Of a stretch of 64,000 nucleotides of DNA, positions 58,776 through 64,000 are shown piece after piece. The stretch lies in the NCBI RefSeq assembly GCF_000332155.1, contig NZ_KB235904.1:2091813-2155812 (forward strand). The letters run 5' to 3'. The stretch's first letter is position 1, and every line of letters starts with the position of its first letter. The notes beneath the pieces are model-generated. The model was not told the origin of the DNA and searched no databases. It saw only the letters and a program-made list of their open reading frames with translations. The stretch is from Kamptonema formosum PCC 6407. Lineage in GTDB: Bacteria; Cyanobacteriota; Cyanobacteriia; Cyanobacteriales; Microcoleaceae. The position numbers and the translations under genes are program-made.

Positions 58776-60139
58776 ATGAAAAAGCCCTCAGAAGCGATAA
58801 ATATTGTAAATTTAGACCATTTGGGAATAGTAGCAGGAATAATAGATGAGATGGAATTGGTAGAAGAAGTCAACAAAAAAGTGGGATTAAGAACCAAAGA
58901 AACCCTCAGCCCAGGACAAGTAATGAAAGCGATGATTTTGAACGGATTGGGGTTTTTGAGCGCCCCAATATACCTATTCGATACATTTTTTGTAGGAAAA
59001 GCAACAGAACATCTAATTGGAGAAGGAGTAACGCCTGAACAATTAAACGATGACAGGATAGGCAGAGCATTAGACAAATATTATCAAGCTGGGACGATAA
59101 AAGTGTATTTGTAGAGAGACTGAAAGAATTTCAAAATCAGTGGACATTTGACGGTATATGTGTAGCAGACAGTGCCTTATACACAGCTCCTAATTTGTCA
59201 GCGATGGCAGGAATGAAATGGATAACCAGAGTGCCATTAAGTATCAAAGAAGCTCAAAATAAAATCTGGGATATAAAAGATAATGCCTGGGAGCCAAATC
59301 AAATAAAGGGGTATAAAATAGCAGCGATATCAAGTGAGTATGCTAACATCAAGCAAAGATGGCTAGTGATAGAGAGTGAAATCAGAAAACAAGCAGCAAT
59401 TAAAACAATAGCCAAGCAAGTAGAGAAACAGTTAGAATCAGCCAAAGCCTCAGTGCGTAAGCTATCGGGGCAAGAGTTTGCTTGTATTACCGATGCAGAG
59501 ATAGCAATAAAAAGGTTATCAGATTCTTGGAAATATCACCAGATTGCAGAAATTGAATACCGAGAAAAGCCAGTCAAAAAAACGACAATTAAGCCGAAAA
59601 TATCAAGCCAGACCAAGACAACAGTTTATCAAGTTACAGGTAAAATAGAAACCAGAAAATCAGTAATAGAAGCGGAAAAAGTCAAAGCCGGGAGATTTAT
59701 ATTAGCCACGAATATCTTAGATACTAAAACAGTGAGCAATCAACAGGTATTATCGGAGTACAAAGCGCAGCAAAGTAACGAGAGAGGATTTAGATTTATC
59801 AAAGATCCGTTATTTTTTACGTCAAGCGTATTTGTGAAAAAGCCGGAGCGAGTGGAAGCAATTGGAATGATAATGGGACTGTGCTTGTTAGTTTATAACC
59901 TAGCTCAAAGGAAATTGAGACAACAATTAGAAGCTAGCAATGAGGGGGTGAAAAATCAGGTGAAGAAATTAACAAATAAGCCGACGATGCGCTGGATATT
60001 TCAGATGTTTCAAGCGGTGCATTTAGTGTCGATAAATGGAGAGAAGCAAGTCAGCAATTTAACCCAAGACCGTCAAGATGTATTAAAGCATTTAGGGCAG
60101 TATTGCTGTCAATACTATTTAATATTTTCAAGTGGATGA
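58776..60139 (+). pseudogene. IS1634-type transposase, internally deleted and frameshifted
   Basis: The N-terminal part (58776-59114) is a DUF4277-type transposase start: MKKPSEAINIVNLDHLGIVA, GLRTKETLSPGQVMKAMILN, LSAPIYLFDTFFVGKATEHL, RIGRALDKYYQAG. The second part, open from about 59103 to 60139 (first ATG 59195), begins FVERLKEFQNQWTFDGICVA and continues ADSALYTAPN, MKWITRVPLSIKEAQ and ends ...VLKHLGQYCCQYYL. From knowledge of IS1634 transposases roughly 150-170 residues, including the first catalytic Asp region, should lie between. Here the two parts abut and differ in frame, so this copy is defective. Terminal inverted repeats and target duplication could not be resolved by eye. Confidence 0.85.
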
Positions 60140-60380
60140 TGATTGATATTAAGGTATAAATATTTGTAAATAATCTTCATTTATGAGTCAAGACAATTTG
60201 CTCTTGGCATGAGTTGACTTTGTTAAAAAGATGAGTTGAAGTGATAAATATAGCGACATGAATATATTAGAAAAAGTCAATTCTTTCAACTTACTTAATC
60301 TAGGTAAATTTTACAGGCTCCTGTAACGCTAAAACCCCATAAGTTCAATCCAAAAGCATATTGGCTCCCAGCTTTCACAA
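60140..60380. other. IS downstream flank, no gene
   Basis: 241 bases, AT-rich, between the IS remnant and the next gene. The sequence ccccataagttcaatcca (about 60335-60352) resembles cccatgagttccaaccca (58627-58644) beyond the left side of the IS, 15 of 18 bases alike in direct orientation; I could not decide whether this is an IS boundary. No gene or terminator is evident. Confidence 0.4.
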
Positions 60381-62270
60381 CTAATAAAAAAATCCCAGCC
60401 ACATCTGCGGAATGTGGGTTCCAATACCCTTACCCTCAGCGTCATATAATTTCATCGGCACTCCTGCATTATCGCTAATAGCTTCCAACGCTACTTGTAG
60501 AGTTTTCAGATGCTTTTCTACACCTTGGCGAGTTTTTACATCCTTATCTCCTGCCTTGAGAAAAGTTTGCTGAAGTTTCTGTACATAACCAGGTGTCATT
60601 TGTACAGCAATCAATTTATCGCTAATAGTAAAGTCGCAAACTTTTGGCGAACCGTTACACACTTTATCTAAATCATTGCGAGCTTTTAACAACACCCTTT
60701 CTACTTGCAATTTAGCCTTAACTTCCTGCAAAGAAGCTTTATAGGAAGTAATGAGGGGGCGTGCTTTCACGTAGTAAGAAGTTGTTGTTGGTACTTCTTG
60801 AGCGTAAGTTAAAGCATTCTGCCAGTACTCTGAGGCTTGAAACCACCCTTTTCGCTGCTCGAAAATTCGAGCTTGGGCGGCGGCGGTGACAGCCTGAGTG
60901 TAAGAATCTTCGGCAATTTCTTCTATGGTTTTGCGATCGCGTGCCTTTGCTAACTTTGTCTCATACTTTGATAACAGTACCTTAGCCTGCTCGTAAGCTG
61001 TCGTATCCTTGGGTATTGAACCCAGCATAGTCACCGATGTTTGCCAACCACTCTCAACTTTTTGCCAGCTTTCAGGTAACTGAGCCACCCCTTCACGAGC
61101 TTCAGTGATTCGAGCCGTATTCTGGGCGGAATTAAGCTTTATACCTCCTTGTTCCTCTGTTAGTAACCGCTTATTTGCTGCGGCTAAATTCCCTTTATAT
61201 TCCTTCAATTTGTTCTGAGAAAAAGGATAAACAGGACTATCCTTGGGGATTTTTGCGAGGGGGATAATCGCCTCTTCCCAGAGAGATTTGATTTCTATCC
61301 AATTCTCCGCAGAATGAGGCGGATTTTGAGATTTTAAAGATGCAGATTTTCCCCGCTCTACAGCCGCGATTACAGAGTCTAAATTATTTTTTTGTCCGCG
61401 ATAATTTTGCAGTTGCTTTTGCGCTTCGCTGTAACGGGGCGACCAAAATGGAATAGCTTCTAGATTCGCGATCGCATGATTTAATTTCCCCTGTGCTTCT
61501 TCCACGCTATTAATCGTCTTTTTAGCTTTCAGCGTGTTTACCGACTGCTGATTTAGCTTTTGAGCATCAGCAAATGCCGTACACTTGCCAATTACGCAAG
61601 GGCGAGTTAACGCATAAGCAAAACTTAGCAAAAGTGCTGTCACTGTACCCGCACCTATCACCCATATCAACGCCACCAGTGAGAAACGGAAGCTCTTTTT
61701 TGTAACGGGTTCTAGATCGTTAGCATCGAAGGGATTGCCATCGCTTTCTGAAATTTCCGCAGCCTGAATTATGATAGATTCAGGATAGTTAGAGCTGGCA
61801 GAAATATCAGAAAATTCTTCTTGACTGCTGTCTAAATCTTCTGTTGCTGTATATTCTTTTCCTTCTAACCCGGTAGTTTCGTCCTCCCGTCGCAGAGAAA
61901 CTGGAACAATTGCACTGTTAGTTGGCACTCTTGATTTTGAAACCGCAGCTTTTGACAAAAACGACGGCTCCATGCTAAAAGAATGGAAAGCATAAGGGTG
62001 TTTTTGCCCCAGCAATTTTAGGCAAATTCCTACTTGTTGAATAGCTTTTGGTTGGAGCGTAACAACGGCTGACTGTATCGCTGCCAAAGTTGGTGAAGCC
62101 TTGAGAGTTAAACTAGGCGGGTGTTCCCCTACCACCATCAAAGTTTCTTCCACAAAACTACAACTGATTTGCAGGGGTAAATTTTGAAACCCTACTTCTT
62201 GCAATTGCCGCTGCAAATCTTCCTCTAGAATTTGTAAATTATTCCGCCGGGTTGCTGTTGCTGTTTTCAT
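60381..62270 (-). CDS. Large cyanobacterial single-pass membrane protein, unknown function
   Basis: A 629-residue protein from ATG 62270 (GAGGAG seven bases upstream; an in-frame start at 62300 is weaker). The N-terminal domain (about 1-105) is alpha/beta: NNLQILEEDLQRQLQEVGFQ, SLTLKASPTLAAIQSAVVTL. A Ser/Glu-rich stretch follows, then one transmembrane helix at about 200-222 (FSLVALIWVIGAGTVTALLL). The exported or lumenal part is a long series of helical repeats with TPR-like spacing (SVEEAQGKLNHAIANLEAIP, ENWIEIKSLWEEAIIPLAKI, SWQKVESGWQTSVTMLGSIP, GWFQASEYWQNALTYAQEVP). The C-terminus is GTHIPQMWLGFF. I do not know its function. Confidence 0.8.
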   Translation of the reverse strand: MKTATATRRNNLQILEEDLQRQLQEVGFQNLPLQISCSFVEETLMVVGEHPPSLTLKASPTLAAIQSAVVTLQPKAIQQVGICLKLLGQKHPYAFHSFSMEPSFLSKAAVSKSRVPTNSAIVPVSLRREDETTGLEGKEYTATEDLDSSQEEFSDISASSNYPESIIIQAAEISESDGNPFDANDLEPVTKKSFRFSLVALIWVIGAGTVTALLLSFAYALTRPCVIGKCTAFADAQKLNQQSVNTLKAKKTINSVEEAQGKLNHAIANLEAIPFWSPRYSEAQKQLQNYRGQKNNLDSVIAAVERGKSASLKSQNPPHSAENWIEIKSLWEEAIIPLAKIPKDSPVYPFSQNKLKEYKGNLAAANKRLLTEEQGGIKLNSAQNTARITEAREGVAQLPESWQKVESGWQTSVTMLGSIPKDTTAYEQAKVLLSKYETKLAKARDRKTIEEIAEDSYTQAVTAAAQARIFEQRKGWFQASEYWQNALTYAQEVPTTTSYYVKARPLITSYKASLQEVKAKLQVERVLLKARNDLDKVCNGSPKVCDFTISDKLIAVQMTPGYVQKLQQTFLKAGDKDVKTRQGVEKHLKTLQVALEAISDNAGVPMKLYDAEGKGIGTHIPQMWLGFFY

Positions 62271-62398
62271 GAATTTGCTCCTCTTTGATGGCCACCACAA
62301 TTGAGATTTTGGCTTCTAGATTTTGGATTATTTAGATTCTATGCTAGGCTCGAATATGTTTAAATTCTGTCCCCAAACTTTCATCTAAAACCTAAACT

Positions 62399-63067
62399 CT
62401 AAATTTTAAAGGGTTGTTTATAGCTTTCTCCGAAACAAACCTGTTCTGTAGGAAAACGCCCGCCGTATTTTTTGAAAGGTTCAGCGGCATAACCCAGAGG
62501 TAGGAGACAACAAACATCTATCTCATCGGGAATTTGAAATGCTTCTTTTACCTGAGCTGCCACAAAACCTTCCATCGGGCAACTATCAACTCCAAGGCTC
62601 TTAGCTGCAATCATCAAGTGGGCAACTGCTAACATTGTATGGCGGTTAGTCCAAGTTTCTGCTGACTTAAAGCTTGCGGGTGAGTCAAACATATTAGGAA
62701 TTGCTTGTCGCATCACATCTGCCAAAACATCAGGCATAGCACCCACATCTTTGCCCAATTGAATGACGGATTCGATGTATTCTGGTTGATTTACACTGCG
62801 ATCGCCACAGCAAATTAAAACTACTGGTGCTTCTCCAATCTGACGCTGATTAAAAGCGCAAGCCTTTAGCTTTTCTTTGCTCTCTTGCTCTCGCAAAACG
62901 ATGAAGCGCCAAGGTTGCAAGTTGTAACCGGAAGGCGATCGCAGTCCCAATCGAAAGATTTCTTCTAAAATCGCGGGCGTAATTGTATCAGGTCTGAAGG
63001 AACGGGCGGCCCGCCGATCTTCAATAGCTATTTTTACATTGATTGAAGGCTGCATTTCTACTGTCAT
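62399..63067 (-). CDS. Nitroreductase family protein
   Basis: A 222-residue FMN-dependent nitroreductase. The N-terminal EDRRAARSFRPDTITPAILE and RSPSGYNLQPWRFIVLREQE (FMN contacts) and the C-terminal LLPLGYAAEPFKKYGGRFP are family hallmarks; MLAVAHLMIAAKSLGVDSCP lies between. It reduces nitro groups or quinones with NAD(P)H; the physiological substrate is unknown. The start ATG at 63067 is preceded directly by the ggtaatt heptamer array with no ribosome site, so translation may start differently from its neighbours. Confidence 0.9.
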   Translation of the reverse strand: MTVEMQPSINVKIAIEDRRAARSFRPDTITPAILEEIFRLGLRSPSGYNLQPWRFIVLREQESKEKLKACAFNQRQIGEAPVVLICCGDRSVNQPEYIESVIQLGKDVGAMPDVLADVMRQAIPNMFDSPASFKSAETWTNRHTMLAVAHLMIAAKSLGVDSCPMEGFVAAQVKEAFQIPDEIDVCCLLPLGYAAEPFKKYGGRFPTEQVCFGESYKQPFKI

Positions 63068-63068
63068 A

Positions 63069-63297
63069 GGTAATTGGTAATTGGTAATTGGTAATTGGTA
63101 ATTGGTAATTGGTAATTGGTAATTGGTAATTGGTAATTGGTAATTGGTAATTGGTAATCGCTAATTGCTAATTGCTAATCGCTAATCGCTAATCACCTAT
63201 CCTCCCCATCTCCCCCATCCTCCCCATCCTCCCCATCTCCCCCATCTCCCCATCCTCCCCATCTCCCCATCTCCCCCGCTCCCCTGCTCCCCTGCCT
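63069..63297. repeat. Longest repeat array: ggtaatt heptamers then C-rich units
   Basis: Thirteen or so perfect ggtaatt units (63069-63157) drift into cgctaat and tgctaat, then change at about 63196 to cccatcctccccatctcc units up to the next gene. The 233 bases between the nitroreductase start and the regulator stop hold nothing else. Confidence 0.95.
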
Positions 63298-63300
63298 TCT

Positions 63301-64000
63301 TTACCCTAAACCTAACTCGCGTTTGAGTAAGTTAATCGACTGAGAACCTATATAATTTTCGCAGCAGATCAATTGCGGGGGACGGATAATATCTTCTCTG
63401 GCAGCATTGACAGCAGCTTTCACAGTAGCAATACTTGCTTGGTCGCAAGCAATTGTACGAGCGCTGCGAACGATCGCATTAATTTTGTAAGGATCGGACA
63501 ATTGAGCTGTCATTACCAACAAGTCTTGTCCTCGCAGGCTGTGAATAATTACTTCTACTGCCCGCAGTAGACCAGAACTGAGGCTAACAATACCAAAGTA
63601 AGTATCTTTCGGTAAGCTATTAACGAGCTGGATTTCCTTAGCATAATCGTAAATGTCAACGGGGATAACGCGCACAGACCGAGGAGCTGCGATCGCTTCT
63701 GCTTCACCGATGAAATAGCGGCTAGTCACCACTGTCCCCGAAGGCACTTGATCGATGACTTGAGCTAGCTGTTCCATTGGTACTAACTGTACGGGAATGC
63801 GAAGAGCTTGCTCTAGTTCTTGAGTCATTAACTCACCGATGCCGATATCTTGAGTCGGTGCGGTCACTAAGACTCTAGCGCTACAGCGTAGTCGCCAGTC
63901 AATTTCTCCTAAAAATAGTTCCCTCGCCTGACTGAGAGTGCAACCCTGTCCCAGTAGTTGGTCGAGACTGTGCTGCACGATCTTATCAGCTTCGGGATAT
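63301..64000 (-). CDS. GntR-family transcriptional regulator (5' end outside the window)
   Basis: The C-terminal part of a cyanobacterial GntR-like regulator. The frame stays open through base 64000 (residues IPEADKIVQHSLDQLL at the edge), so the N-terminal winged-helix DNA-binding domain lies beyond the window. What is visible is the effector-like domain: GCTLSQARELFLGEIDWRLR, VLVTAPTQDIGIGELMTQEL, VVTSRYFIGEAEAIAAPRSV, GIVSLSSGLLRAVEVIIHSL and the end CCENYIGSQSINLLKRELGL. The sequence matches my memory of a regulator family conserved across cyanobacteria, usually annotated GntR. Ligand and targets are unknown. Confidence 0.85.
   Translation of the reverse strand, partial: YPEADKIVQHSLDQLLGQGCTLSQARELFLGEIDWRLRCSARVLVTAPTQDIGIGELMTQELEQALRIPVQLVPMEQLAQVIDQVPSGTVVTSRYFIGEAEAIAAPRSVRVIPVDIYDYAKEIQLVNSLPKDTYFGIVSLSSGLLRAVEVIIHSLRGQDLLVMTAQLSDPYKINAIVRSARTIACDQASIATVKAAVNAAREDIIRPPQLICCENYIGSQSINLLKRELGLG

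Noticed and set aside
63069-63199. Regular ggtaatt units might be taken for a CRISPR or an origin iteron array.
   Set aside because: The units are contiguous heptamers without spacers, occur at many loci in the window and even inside menE; no dnaA, repA or AT-rich unwinding region is nearby.

Overview
The window is chromosomal DNA from a cyanobacterium, most likely a filamentous Oscillatoriales type (Microcoleus, Oscillatoria, Kamptonema or Phormidium-like). The reasons are the dense HIP1 octamer (gcgatcgc), the short tandem heptamer repeats and small inverted-repeat elements between genes, a phylloquinone (men) gene set, a high-light-inducible protein, a PsbP-like lipoprotein, a Vipp1/PspA pair and many cyanobacterial family proteins. 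The genus is inference.

Layout. 1-5.7 kb: two PspA/Vipp1 paralogues separated by a stand-alone candidate structured RNA (HEARO/omega-RNA-like), a lone TpsB outer-membrane transporter, a small membrane protein and glutaredoxin. 5.7-16.9 kb: the phylloquinone block menD, menF (minus strand), then menA, a small protein plus retropepsin-like protease pair, menH-menC-menE (overlapping, plus strand), Uma2 nuclease, panE and the thioesterase menI; menB and the final methyltransferase are absent here. 16.9-23.9 kb: peptidoglycan-binding protein, TerB-like protein, DUF815 ATPase, TMEM14 protein, M48 protease, DUF4330 protein, an alpha/beta-hydrolase-fold protein and a hypothetical. 24-28.2 kb: arsS between two related MITEs, TVP38/DedA membrane protein, methyltransferase, HAD protein. 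28.2-31.4 kb: accessory-looking segment with tRNA-Ala(CGC), an amphipathic secreted protein, a second copy of the tRNA 3' end, a HEPN-like protein and a pseudogene. 31.4-38 kb: hypothetical, Hlip, PsbP-like lipoprotein, maf, a glycosidase-like lipoprotein, purF. 38-46 kb: Uma2, purL, a repeat-containing hypothetical, a dCache histidine kinase, clpP. 46-54 kb: PhyH dioxygenase, membrane acyltransferase, copper ATPase and HMA chaperone behind a MerR-type operator, DUF305 protein, zinc/manganese ABC permease, ParA. 54.7-58.5 kb: surface-sugar cluster (cupin, DegT aminotransferase, methyltransferase, glycosyltransferase). 58.5-64 kb: decayed IS1634-type element, large single-pass protein, nitroreductase, and a GntR-type regulator cut by the window end.

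The most unusual theme is that intergenic repeat sequence has become protein-coding in several unrelated genes. Heptamer repeats are read in frame inside menE, a four-unit 36-nt repeat is read inside purL, a MITE-like repeat encodes the C-terminus of the copper ATPase, the hydrolase-fold protein ends inside a heptamer array, and a MITE abuts glutaredoxin in frame. The other candidates worth a second look are the stand-alone HEARO-like RNA, the HEPN-like protein with an antitoxin-like C-terminal tail beside a duplicated tRNA end, and the MerR-type operator at the copper genes.
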